Assembly: GCA_030610745.1 (NCBI GenBank)
Contig: JAUWRC010000070.1
Coordinates: forward strand, 1 to 7,950
Direction of reading: 5' to 3'
DNA length: 7,950 nucleotides
Origin: Clostridia bacterium
GTDB taxonomy: Bacteria > Aerophobota > Aerophobia > Aerophobales > AE-B3A
Made by a program: the position numbers and the translations under genes. Positions 1 through 6,160 of this stretch are shown here, in pieces. The notes below the pieces were generated by a model. That model searched no databases and was not told the origin of the DNA. It saw only the letters and a list, made by a program, of their open reading frames with translations. Position 1 is the first letter of the stretch, and the number at the start of each line of letters is the position of its first letter.

Positions 1-388
1 AGCTCTCACTCCCACTGCCAGGCTAGGGGGGCATATGGTAACAGGAGATATAGATGGGGTAGGAAAAATAACCGGGATATCTAGAAGGAATGGCCAGACC
101 ACAATGCAAATTAAACCTCCTCTTTCCCTGACAAGGTATATAGTAAATCAAGGCCGTCTTGCTCTGGAAGGAGTGAGTTTGACCGTTGCGAGCTCTCAAG
201 AGGCTGATTTCACAGTCTGCTTAATTCCTTTTACTTTAGAAAATACTACACTGGGCTTAAAGCAAAGGGATGATTTAGTTAATCTGGAAGTGGACATAAT
301 TTCTAAATATGTGGAGAAGCTAGTTCAAAGTTCTAACTTTCCTCACTCAAAAATTGATAGAGAATTTTTGAAAAAAGCCGGATGGTAA
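1..388 (+). CDS. ribE: Riboflavin synthase (alpha chain), C-terminal part, 5'-truncated by the window
   Basis: This enzyme dismutates two molecules of 6,7-dimethyl-8-ribityllumazine into riboflavin plus the pyrimidine, which RibBA/RibH chemistry reuses. The frame is open from base 2, so the ATG at 35 is internal: the residues before it (ALTPTARLGGH) match the end of the first barrel of the family. About 128 residues are visible. The family is usually a little over 200 residues, so roughly the first 85 lie upstream. The second lumazine-binding barrel is complete, with GVSLTV (Ser in the ligand-binding loop), a TLENTTLG stretch and a VNLEVDIISKYVEKL C-terminal helix. One oddity is that the usual G-G-H-x4-G-H-x-DG reads GGHMVTGDIDG, with Asp where His is normal. 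It is the first of a rib cluster (ribE, ribBA, ribH). The symbol ribC is used for the same enzyme in some organisms. Confidence 0.93.
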   Translation, partial: ALTPTARLGGHMVTGDIDGVGKITGISRRNGQTTMQIKPPLSLTRYIVNQGRLALEGVSLTVASSQEADFTVCLIPFTLENTTLGLKQRDDLVNLEVDIISKYVEKLVQSSNFPHSKIDREFLKKAGW

Positions 389-393
389 AAAAT

Positions 394-428
394 CGTACAT
401 CGCATATCGTACTTCGTACATCGTAAAG
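394..428. repeat. Array of five degenerate 7-bp repeats (CGTACAT type)
   Basis: Five back-to-back heptamers fill the gap after ribE: CGTACAT, CGCATAT, CGTACTT, CGTACAT and CGTAAAG. The first and fourth are identical and the rest differ by one to three bases. A related array of the same period and consensus lies at 3075-3109. The array sits between the ribE stop and the start of a four-helix-bundle gene remnant. Its role is unknown; it is most likely a short tandem repeat family spread through intergenic DNA. Confidence 0.8.
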
Positions 429-433
429 AAAAT

Positions 434-499
434 ATGGAAGAGAAGATAAAAAGTTTCAAGGATTTAAAAATATGGCAAAGATGGAATTTAATACAATAG
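434..499 (+). pseudogene. 5' remnant of a four-helix-bundle (S23 / 23S rRNA intervening-sequence-type) protein gene
   Basis: ATG at 434 opens a 21-codon frame that begins MEEKIKSFKDLKIWQ and ends at TAG 497-499. From memory of the family, four-helix-bundle proteins related to those encoded by 23S rRNA intervening sequences, and to Avd of diversity-generating retroelements, typically begin with a charged start followed by a SF-x-DL-x-VWQ motif. This peptide matches that N-terminus, but nothing of the roughly 100 further residues follows. The match ends at W-Q (473-478), exactly where ribBA begins in another frame (ATG 472). I infer that only the first 15 or so codons survive at a recombination junction, and that the tail RWNLIQ is ribBA sequence read out of frame. 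A chance match is possible because the motif is short. Confidence 0.6.
458..462 (+). promoter_or_regulatory. Probable ribosome binding site for ribBA, inside the four-helix remnant
   Basis: AAGGA lies nine bases before ATG 472 and is the best Shine-Dalgarno candidate for ribBA. It coincides with the Lys-Asp codons of the four-helix-bundle remnant. It favours ATG 472 over ATG 481, although family comparison suggests that MEFNTIEE (481) was the original N-terminus. Confidence 0.5.
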
Positions 500-1722
500 A
501 AGAGATATTAGAAGATTTTAAAAAAGGTAAAATGGCAGTTGTCCTTGATGATAAAGAGCGAGAAAATGAGGGCGACTTTATAATTCCTGCCTCTTGTGTT
601 ACTCCTCAAGTAATAAATTTCATGGCCAAATATGGAAGAGGGCTAATCTGTGTGCCTATAACCTTAGAGAGAGCCAAGCAGCTAGGACTTACTCCTATGG
701 TGGAGGAAAATACTGCCTTAAAAGGAACTCCCTTTACTGTTTCCGTAGATGCTAAGCATAATACTACCACGGGAATATCTGCTTTTGACAGAGCCCAAAC
801 TGTAAAGGTTCTTATTAACCCTAAAACCAGGAAAGAAGACTTAGCCAAGCCAGGTCATATTTTTCCTCTGGTTAGTAGAGAAGGAGGGGTTTTAGTACGG
901 GCAGGCCATACAGAGGCGACAGTAGATTTGGCTAGATTAGCTGGATTTTACCCTGCTGGTGTGCTTTGCGAGATAATGGGAGAGGATGGCCGAATGGCAA
1001 GGCTTCCAGGACTATTATCCTTTGCCCAAAGTCATGATTTGAAAGTCTGTAGTCTGGCTGATATTATCAGCTATCGCTGGAAGAAGGAAAAACTGGTTAA
1101 ACGGGAAATTACTACCTCTCTTCCTACACTCTGGGGAGACTTCAAGCTAATCGCTTATAGAACCCTTCTTAAGGATAGGGTCCATCTTGCTCTGGTAAAG
1201 GGGGAGGTAAAGGGCAAGGAAGACGTTTTGGTACGGGTACATTCTCAATGTCTTACCGGCGATACCTTTGGGTCTTTACGCTGTGATTGTGGAGAGCAGC
1301 TTAAGAAGGCCTTGCAAAAAGTGGGGAGCTCTAGCTGTGGAGTGGTACTTTACTTAAATCAGGAAGGACGAGGAATAGGTTTGTTAAATAAGCTTAGAGC
1401 TTATGAACTTCAGGATAGAGGTATGGATACAGTAGAGGCCAATGAGAAGTTGGGTTTTGAAGCTGATCTTCGGGATTACGGCATTGGAGCTCAAATCCTG
1501 GCTGATTTAGGACTTCGTAAAATCAGGCTCCTGACTAATAATCCACGTAAAATCGTTGGTTTAAAAGGATATGGTTTAGAGATTACCAAGCGTATTCCTT
1601 TAGAAATAAAGCATAACGAAAATAATAAGTCGTATCTGGAGACTAAGCAAAAGAAACTCGGTCATTTGTTGAGCTTAGGAGAAGAAGTAAGAAGCAAGGG
1701 GGGGAATGATGAAGACTTATAA
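472..1722 (+). CDS. ribBA: Bifunctional 3,4-dihydroxy-2-butanone 4-phosphate synthase / GTP cyclohydrolase II
   Basis: Cytoplasmic fusion enzyme supplying both precursors of riboflavin. The N-terminal domain (about 5-205) converts ribulose 5-phosphate to DHBP plus formate. The C-terminal domain (about 215-400) opens GTP to the diaminopyrimidine. DHBP synthase signatures are DDKERENEGD (acidic metal/substrate loop, 26-35), TTTGISAFDRA (98-108), PGHIFPL and RAGHTEATVDLARLAG (His146). GTP cyclohydrolase II signatures are the zinc ligands Cys260, Cys271 and Cys273 in CLTGDTFGSLRCDCGEQ, then LNQEGRGIGL (295-304), RDYGIGAQIL and LLTNNPRK (353-360). At 416 residues it is of normal fusion length, and both domains look intact. 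The start at 472 adds MAK before MEFNTIEE, the usual family N-terminus; ATG 481 is the alternative. The 3' end overlaps ribH by 17 bp, implying translational coupling. Confidence 0.97.
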   Translation: MAKMEFNTIEEILEDFKKGKMAVVLDDKERENEGDFIIPASCVTPQVINFMAKYGRGLICVPITLERAKQLGLTPMVEENTALKGTPFTVSVDAKHNTTTGISAFDRAQTVKVLINPKTRKEDLAKPGHIFPLVSREGGVLVRAGHTEATVDLARLAGFYPAGVLCEIMGEDGRMARLPGLLSFAQSHDLKVCSLADIISYRWKKEKLVKREITTSLPTLWGDFKLIAYRTLLKDRVHLALVKGEVKGKEDVLVRVHSQCLTGDTFGSLRCDCGEQLKKALQKVGSSSCGVVLYLNQEGRGIGLLNKLRAYELQDRGMDTVEANEKLGFEADLRDYGIGAQILADLGLRKIRLLTNNPRKIVGLKGYGLEITKRIPLEIKHNENNKSYLETKQKKLGHLLSLGEEVRSKGGNDEDL

Positions 1723-2179
1723 AGGGAAGATAACAGGTAAAGGACTAAAGTTTGGAATTATCGTTTCCAGGTTCAATGAGTTCGTTACGGGTAAGCTTCT
1801 GGAAGGGGCTGTAGATGCTCTCTTAAGACATGAGGCGAGAGAAGAGGACATAGAAATAATTTGGGTTCCCGGTTCATTCGAGATACCTGCTCTAGCCTCC
1901 CGCCTGCTTGAGGAGAAAAAATTCAATGCTTTGATTTGCCTTGGGGCTGTCATCCGGGGCGATACTCCTCACTTTGAGTTAGTATCTTCTCAACTAGCCC
2001 GCGGCATTTCTAGTCTAGCCCTGAGAGAAAAAATTCCTGTTATTTTTGGTGTAATTACCGCCGATACACTGGAGCAGGCAATTGATAGAGCAGGAACTAA
2101 GGCAGGAAATCGGGGGTGGGATGCAGCCATCTCTGCTATGGAAATGGCAAATTTGTATGAGGAGATAAGAAAGAAATAG
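1706..2179 (+). CDS. ribH: 6,7-dimethyl-8-ribityllumazine synthase (riboflavin synthase beta chain)
   Basis: Condenses the ribitylamino-pyrimidinedione with DHBP to form lumazine, the substrate of RibE. Family members assemble as pentamers or 60-mer capsids. At 157 residues the length is typical. Visible motifs are SRFNEFVT (21-28, substrate pocket), VPGSFEIP (54-61), GAVIRGDTPHFE (80-91, with catalytic His89) and RAGTKAGNRGWDAA (128-141, phosphate-binding region). It starts inside the end of ribBA. A G-rich Shine-Dalgarno stretch (AAGGGGGGG, 1696-1704) precedes two tandem ATGs (1706 and 1709); the second has better spacing, so the true protein may lack the first Met. It lies between ribBA and prmC and is probably co-transcribed with both. 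Confidence 0.97.
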   Translation: MMKTYKGKITGKGLKFGIIVSRFNEFVTGKLLEGAVDALLRHEAREEDIEIIWVPGSFEIPALASRLLEEKKFNALICLGAVIRGDTPHFELVSSQLARGISSLALREKIPVIFGVITADTLEQAIDRAGTKAGNRGWDAAISAMEMANLYEEIRKK

Positions 2180-2186
2180 AGAGTGA

Positions 2187-3083
2187 ATGGTAAAAGATGT
2201 CTGGACAATTAAGAGGATTCTAGAGTGGACTACCGAGTATTTTAAGAGAGAAAATATCGAAAGTCCTCGTCTGAACGCTGAACTTTTACTGGCTCATATT
2301 TTAGGAAAGACTCGCCTCCAGCTTTATCTTGAATTTGACCGACCTCTTTCCCCTGAAGAGCTCACCCTTTTTAAAAAAATAATCATCAAACGCTCCCATC
2401 GTATTCCTTTATCTTATCTTACAGGAGAACAAGACTTTATGGGTCTTAGACTTAAAATAGATGAGAATGTTTACATTCCCCGTCCAGAAACCGAAATTTT
2501 AGTAGAAGAGGCTCTAAAGACAATTAGAAATATAGATTTTGAAGAAGATAAAGCAAGAGGAGATTTTATTATTGTGGATTTGGGTACGGGTTCTGGAAAT
2601 ATTGCTATAAAGCTAGCCGTAGAATTAGAAAAATCTAAAATTTATGCTGTAGATATCTCATCAGAAGCTATCGGGGTAGCTAGAGAAAATGTCAGGAGGC
2701 ATAACTTAAGTAAAAGAGTTACCTTTTTACAAGGGAATTTATTTATTCCCTTAGTTGATTTAGGTTTAGAAGGAAAAGTAGATTTAGTAATCTCCAACCC
2801 CCCTTATGTGGCCAGTGAAGAAATGAAAAGTTTACCCTCCGAGGTATTAAGAGAACCAATGATTGCCCTGGAAGGTGGATGGGATGGTTTGGGTATTTAC
2901 AGAAAAATTATCTCTCAGAGTCCCAGATTTTTAAGAAAAAAAGGTTTTTTAGCCTTAGAGATAGGCCACCGACAGGCAAAAGGGATACAGGATTTGATCC
3001 TGGAACAAAAGGAATTATACTCTCCCCAGGTTATTTCAGATTATGAGGGAATCGAGCGAATAATCATAACGAAACGTATATAG
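2187..3083 (+). CDS. prmC: Peptide chain release factor N5-glutamine methyltransferase (PrmC/HemK)
   Basis: S-adenosylmethionine-dependent enzyme that methylates the Gln of the GGQ motif in release factors RF1 and RF2, improving termination. At 298 residues it has the family's normal length. The N-terminal helical, release-factor-binding domain (about 5-85) has SPRLNAELLLAHILG and PLSYLTGEQDF. The catalytic Rossmann domain has YIPRPETEILVE (97-107), the SAM loop DLGTGSGNIAI (131-141), AVDIS with acidic Asp156, and the substrate-amide motif NPPY (204-207). It starts 7 bp after the ribH stop with only a weak GAGTGA-like site, so it is probably coupled to ribH. Its usual partner prfA is not adjacent. 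The last codons and the TAG stop lie within a heptad repeat array (3075-3109), so the present C-terminus KRI may be repeat-derived. Confidence 0.94.
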   Translation: MVKDVWTIKRILEWTTEYFKRENIESPRLNAELLLAHILGKTRLQLYLEFDRPLSPEELTLFKKIIIKRSHRIPLSYLTGEQDFMGLRLKIDENVYIPRPETEILVEEALKTIRNIDFEEDKARGDFIIVDLGTGSGNIAIKLAVELEKSKIYAVDISSEAIGVARENVRRHNLSKRVTFLQGNLFIPLVDLGLEGKVDLVISNPPYVASEEMKSLPSEVLREPMIALEGGWDGLGIYRKIISQSPRFLRKKGFLALEIGHRQAKGIQDLILEQKELYSPQVISDYEGIERIIITKRI

Positions 3084-3109
3084 TATATCGTATGTCGTAT
3101 ATCGTACTT
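3075..3109. repeat. Array of five 7-bp repeats (CGTATAT type) overlapping the prmC stop
   Basis: Contiguous heptamers CGTATAT, AGTATAT, CGTATGT, CGTATAT and CGTACTT. They have the same period and a similar consensus to the array at 394-428, and both arrays contain the unit CGTACTT. The first two units contain the last codons and the stop (TAG 3081-3083) of prmC. The last unit runs into the left arm of the hairpin at 3105-3135. Confidence 0.8.
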
Positions 3110-3135
3110 CCTCTCCCCAGAGGGGAGAGGAAGTA
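3105..3135. repeat. Perfect 14-bp inverted repeat with 3-nt loop between two heptad arrays
   Basis: Left arm TACTTCCTCTCCCC (3105-3118), loop AGA and right arm GGGGAGAGGAAGTA (3122-3135) are fully complementary, giving a strong hairpin in RNA. No run of T follows on either strand, so this is not a classical intrinsic terminator. It could act as an attenuator, an RNA-processing or stability element between prmC and mrdA, or be a dispersed palindromic repeat. It is flanked on both sides by heptad arrays, which suggests a composite repeated unit. Confidence 0.85.
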
Positions 3136-3136
3136 A

Positions 3137-3229
3137 TGAACTATGAACTACGAACTATGAGTTATCGCTATGAGCCATCAGCTATGAGCTAATTTGAACT
3201 ATGAACTATGAACTACGAACTACGAACTA
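3137..3229. repeat. Array of 7-bp repeats (TGAACTA / CGAACTA) running into the mrdA start
   Basis: Heptads TGAACTA, TGAACTA, CGAACTA and TGAGTTA (3137-3164) come first. A 6-bp variant TCGCTA follows, then TGAGCCA, TCAGCTA and TGAGCTA (3171-3191). After a 3-bp break come TGAACTA three times and CGAACTA twice (3195-3229). Because 7 is not a multiple of 3, successive units place ATG or ACG in successive reading frames. The final five units contain the mrdA start codon and encode its first residues (NYELRTTNY). Confidence 0.88.
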
Positions 3230-4964
3230 TTCGGGAAGGTTTGAGGCAAGAGCCAGAATTTTCTGGATAATAGTAATCTGCGGCCTTTTTATTCTTTTAG
3301 GAAGAATAGCCTGGCTGCAGTTAATAGAGGGGGAAAGGTATTTTCGTATTTCTCAAAATTCACGTCTTCAACTTCTTCCCCTACCTCCTCCCAGGGGGCT
3401 TATTTTAGATAGAAGAGGAGAGAAGTTGGCGGAAAACGAAGTCCTTTTTTCTGTAGGTGTAGTTCCTTCTAATGTATTTAACTTGGAAGGGTTGCTTCCT
3501 CGTCTTACCCAGGCTTTAGATGTAGATAAAGAGATAATCAAGGAAAAGCTTCAGGGAGCTCCTTATCCCTTCAGGCCTGTTTTTTTAAAAGAGAATGTAG
3601 ATATGTCTACCATCACATATCTTCTGGAAAGAGAAAAAGAGTTTCCGGGGGTAGTTATTATTGCCCAGCCAGTGCGTAGTTATCCTTATAAGATGGTGGC
3701 CGCCCATGTGCTTGGCCATTTAGGAGAGGTGGATCAAGCCGAACTCTCAATGAGTTCTGGCCTCGGCATTGAGCCAGGAGACTTAGTGGGTAAAATGGGT
3801 ATAGAGAAGGTATACAATTCATACCTTCAAGGAAGAAAAGGGGGCAGGCAAGTAGAAGTGGATGCTTATGGCCGTTCTTTGGAGATAATTTCAGAAAAAG
3901 ATCCCCTGCCCGGCGATAATATTTATTTAACCATTGACCTTAGAATACAAAAAATTGCCGAGAAGGAATTAGGGCGAAGAAAGGGGGTAGTCTTAATAGG
4001 AGACCCAGAGACAGGGGAACTCTTAGCTTTAGTTAGTCACCCGGCCTTTGATCCGAATCTTTTTTCCTGGGGCATATCGGAAGATGAATGGAATAGGCTA
4101 AAGCAAGATTCAGGTAACCCTTTAGAAAATCGAGCTATCAGAGGAGAATATTCTCCTGCTTCCACATTTAAAATAATTCTCACTGCTGCAGCCTTAGAGG
4201 AGAATATTATCAAAAAAGAGGATACCCTTTTTTGTTCGGGAAAACTTCTTGTGGGTAGACGTGTCTTCAAATGCTGGGAAGAAGAGGGGCATGGGAGGCT
4301 AGATTTAGAGGAGGCTATTATTCATTCTTGCGATGTTTTCTTTTATCAGTTAGGCCTAAAAGTAGGAGTAGAGAAGATGATTCAATACGCTCGTCTTTTT
4401 GGTCTGGGTAAAGCCACCGACCTGGATTTAATAGGGGAAAAATGTGGACTGCTGTCTACCGCTGATTGGAAATTAAAGAATAAGGGTGAGGTTTGGTATG
4501 GAGGAGATACGGCCAATCTTTCCATTGGGCAGGGCTATATTTTGGTTACCCCTTTGCAGATGCTCCGAGTTATCAGTGCCCTGGCCAATGGGGGAAATTT
4601 AGTTAAGCCTTATTTAGTAAAGAAAATAGAGAATTTAGAAGGAGAAGTTATCAAAGACTTTTCTTCTTCAAAAAAGAAAAAAATTTCTCTTTCTTCATCC
4701 ACTATTAGTTTTTTAAAGAAATCCTTGCGAGGAGTAGTCAGGGAAGGGACAGGGTGGCGAGCAGAAAATAAGATTGTTGAAATCGCAGGAAAAACAGGGA
4801 CGGTGGAGTTATCAGAGGGAGAAAGACCTCATAATTGGTTTATAGGTTATGCTCCTTCTGATAATCCTCGATTGGCAATAGTTGTTTTAGTGGAGCACCG
4901 GGAGGAGGATATATCTATTGCTGCTCAAATAGCAGGAAGAATCCTCTCGCAAGCTTTTGAATAG
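3201..4964 (+). CDS. mrdA: Penicillin-binding protein 2, peptidoglycan D,D-transpeptidase of the elongasome
   Basis: Class B PBP anchored in the inner membrane that cross-links new peptidoglycan during side-wall growth, working with RodA. One N-terminal transmembrane helix lies at about 20-41. The pedestal domain begins with SRLQLLPLPPPRGLILDRRGEKLAEN (split: SRLQLLPLPPPRG at 54-66, then LILDRRGEKLAEN). The transpeptidase domain carries the three active-site motifs: STFK (nucleophile Ser321, Lys324), SCD (376-378) and KTG (531-533). SIGQGYILVTPLQM (441-454) is also typical. The length of 587 fits the family. ATG 3201 is the only standard start in frame: an in-frame TGA sits at 3195-3197, and no other ATG, GTG or TTG occurs before the membrane helix. 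The start lies inside a heptad array, and I see no convincing Shine-Dalgarno site. mreBCD genes are not upstream as they often are. rodA follows after 7 bp. Confidence 0.95.
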   Translation: MNYELRTTNYSGRFEARARIFWIIVICGLFILLGRIAWLQLIEGERYFRISQNSRLQLLPLPPPRGLILDRRGEKLAENEVLFSVGVVPSNVFNLEGLLPRLTQALDVDKEIIKEKLQGAPYPFRPVFLKENVDMSTITYLLEREKEFPGVVIIAQPVRSYPYKMVAAHVLGHLGEVDQAELSMSSGLGIEPGDLVGKMGIEKVYNSYLQGRKGGRQVEVDAYGRSLEIISEKDPLPGDNIYLTIDLRIQKIAEKELGRRKGVVLIGDPETGELLALVSHPAFDPNLFSWGISEDEWNRLKQDSGNPLENRAIRGEYSPASTFKIILTAAALEENIIKKEDTLFCSGKLLVGRRVFKCWEEEGHGRLDLEEAIIHSCDVFFYQLGLKVGVEKMIQYARLFGLGKATDLDLIGEKCGLLSTADWKLKNKGEVWYGGDTANLSIGQGYILVTPLQMLRVISALANGGNLVKPYLVKKIENLEGEVIKDFSSSKKKKISLSSSTISFLKKSLRGVVREGTGWRAENKIVEIAGKTGTVELSEGERPHNWFIGYAPSDNPRLAIVVLVEHREEDISIAAQIAGRILSQAFE

Positions 4965-4971
4965 GTGAAAG

Positions 4972-6057
4972 ATGCGAATCTCTATTAGTTTTCGAAGATA
5001 TGATTGGGTTCTTTTATCAGCCATTATTGGTCTATCCGGATGGAGTCTCTTCCATTTATATACGATTACCTTTCCTGAAGAAACCTATTATTTTTTCCGT
5101 CAAATACTCTGGGTAGGAATGGGAATTGGCTTTATGTTTTTATTTTCCTGGCTTAAAATTAGTTTCTGGGAGAAAGGAGCCTATTTTTTTTATGGGGCTA
5201 TTTTTCTTTTTCTTCTTTTGGTCTTGATTAGAGGAGAGGGTACTCATGGGGTGCAGAGGTGGCTTAGTATAGGAATTATTAGGTTTCAGCCTTCCGAGTT
5301 CGCCAAACTCAGCCTTATTATTATTTTGAGCAGACTCCTGGCTAGTGGAGAAGGTGGGGAAGGTATAAGTTGGAAGCAGGTAGGCCTTTCTTTTTTCTTT
5401 ACCTTTGTCTTCTTGATTCTCGTTGCAGGGCAGCCGGATCTAGGAAGCGCCCTTCTCTTCCTTCCTCTTTGTTTGGGGATGTTATTTTTGGCTGGTATCT
5501 CTTTTAAGAGATTCCTGGTTATTTTAGGAATAGGTTCATCATTTCTTCCTCTTTCCTACTTTCTTCTTCATCCCTATCAGAAAATGCGTATCCTCACCTT
5601 TTTGAATCCGGGAAGAGATCCCTTAGGTGCGGGGTGGAGCGCTTTACAATCTAAGATTGCCTTAGGGTCAGGAAGATTAATAGGCAAAGGTATAGGTGGA
5701 GCCCTTCATACAGAGCGAGGGTTTCTACCCCTGCCTTTTACTGATTTTATCTTTGCCAGTTTAGGTGAAGAGTGGGGGTTTATAGGAGTTTTGGTGCTTT
5801 TGGGACTCTATTTTGTAATTATGACTAGAGGAATGAGAATAGCCAGGCAAGAAAATGCCAGTTTTGCCAGACTCTTAAGTAGTGGAATAATCATTTTATT
5901 ATTTTTGCAAGTTTTTATTAATATAGGAATGGTAGCAGGGATAATGCCTGTTACAGGTATGCCTCTTCCTTTGATAAGCTATGGAGGGAGTTCTACACTA
6001 ATGTTTTTTACAGGAATAGGAATACTACTCAGCATAAAGAGATTCAGGGGAGGATAG
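4972..6057 (+). CDS. rodA: RodA, SEDS-family peptidoglycan glycosyltransferase / rod-shape protein
   Basis: Multi-pass inner-membrane enzyme that polymerises lipid II into glycan strands in complex with PBP2. At 361 residues with about ten hydrophobic segments it matches the family. SEDS motifs are HGVQRWLSIG and FQPSEFAKL (92-112), QPDLGSALLFLP (154-165), RILTFLNPGRDPLGAGW (206-222), LQSKIALGSGRLIGKG (225-240), TDFIFASLGEEWGFIG (257-272, with Asp258 at the position known to be essential in RodA) and NIGMVAGIMPVTGMPLPLISYGGSS (split: NIGMVAGIMPVTG, then MPLPLISYGGSS, to 341). The stretch before TDFIF reads FLPLPF, where FLPE-x-H is usual. The Shine-Dalgarno AGGTGA (4963-4968) overlaps the mrdA stop, implying coupled expression. 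The RGG C-terminus and stop are encoded within a G-rich direct repeat (6048-6068). RodA is preferred over FtsW because of the mrdA neighbour. Confidence 0.95.
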   Translation: MRISISFRRYDWVLLSAIIGLSGWSLFHLYTITFPEETYYFFRQILWVGMGIGFMFLFSWLKISFWEKGAYFFYGAIFLFLLLVLIRGEGTHGVQRWLSIGIIRFQPSEFAKLSLIIILSRLLASGEGGEGISWKQVGLSFFFTFVFLILVAGQPDLGSALLFLPLCLGMLFLAGISFKRFLVILGIGSSFLPLSYFLLHPYQKMRILTFLNPGRDPLGAGWSALQSKIALGSGRLIGKGIGGALHTERGFLPLPFTDFIFASLGEEWGFIGVLVLLGLYFVIMTRGMRIARQENASFARLLSSGIIILLFLQVFINIGMVAGIMPVTGMPLPLISYGGSSTLMFFTGIGILLSIKRFRGG

Positions 6058-6118
6058 GGTGTTAGGTGAATTTTAAAAGTGGACTAAGTTAAGATTAGGG
6101 AGGATAGGGCGTTAGGGC
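6048..6118. repeat. Two G-rich imperfect direct repeats about 50 bp apart, at the rodA end
   Basis: Copy 1 (6048-6068) reads GGGAGGATAGGGTGTTAGGTG and copy 2 (6098-6118) reads the same with 18 of 21 bases identical (split: GGGAGGATAGGGC, then GTTAGGGC). Further GTAGGTGTAGG units follow to about 6129. The TAG of the first copy is the rodA stop codon. The rest of the 103-bp gap up to leuC shows only the leuC ribosome binding site (AAAGAGG, 6148-6154). No terminator hairpin is visible. Confidence 0.65.
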
Positions 6119-6160
6119 GTAGGTGTAGGTTGACAACTTACAGCTGAAAAGAGGTTAGCC

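Noticed and set aside
35..388. A complete 117-residue protein starting at ATG 35
   Set aside because: The frame is open to the window start, and the residues before ATG 35 match riboflavin synthase, so this is an internal Met of a truncated gene.
389..471. FMN riboswitch controlling the riboflavin genes
   Set aside because: The gap holds only heptads and the short four-helix remnant. The conserved FMN-element stems are not seen; any riboswitch would lie upstream of the cluster, outside the window.
1717..2208. Minus-strand frames opposite ribH
   Set aside because: The + strand encodes a fully conserved lumazine synthase, so the antisense frames are by-products of its codon use.
3105..3135. 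The hairpin after prmC as an intrinsic terminator
   Set aside because: The stem is strong, but no T-run follows on either strand. It is listed as an inverted repeat of unknown role.
394..3229. The regularly spaced heptads as a CRISPR array
   Set aside because: The units are 7 bp, contiguous and without unique spacers, and no cas genes are present.
6130..6158. TTGACA at 6130-6135 as a -35 box of a leuC promoter
   Set aside because: The -10 position 17 bases downstream is GGTTAG, which is non-matching and falls on the leuC ribosome binding site just before the start codon.
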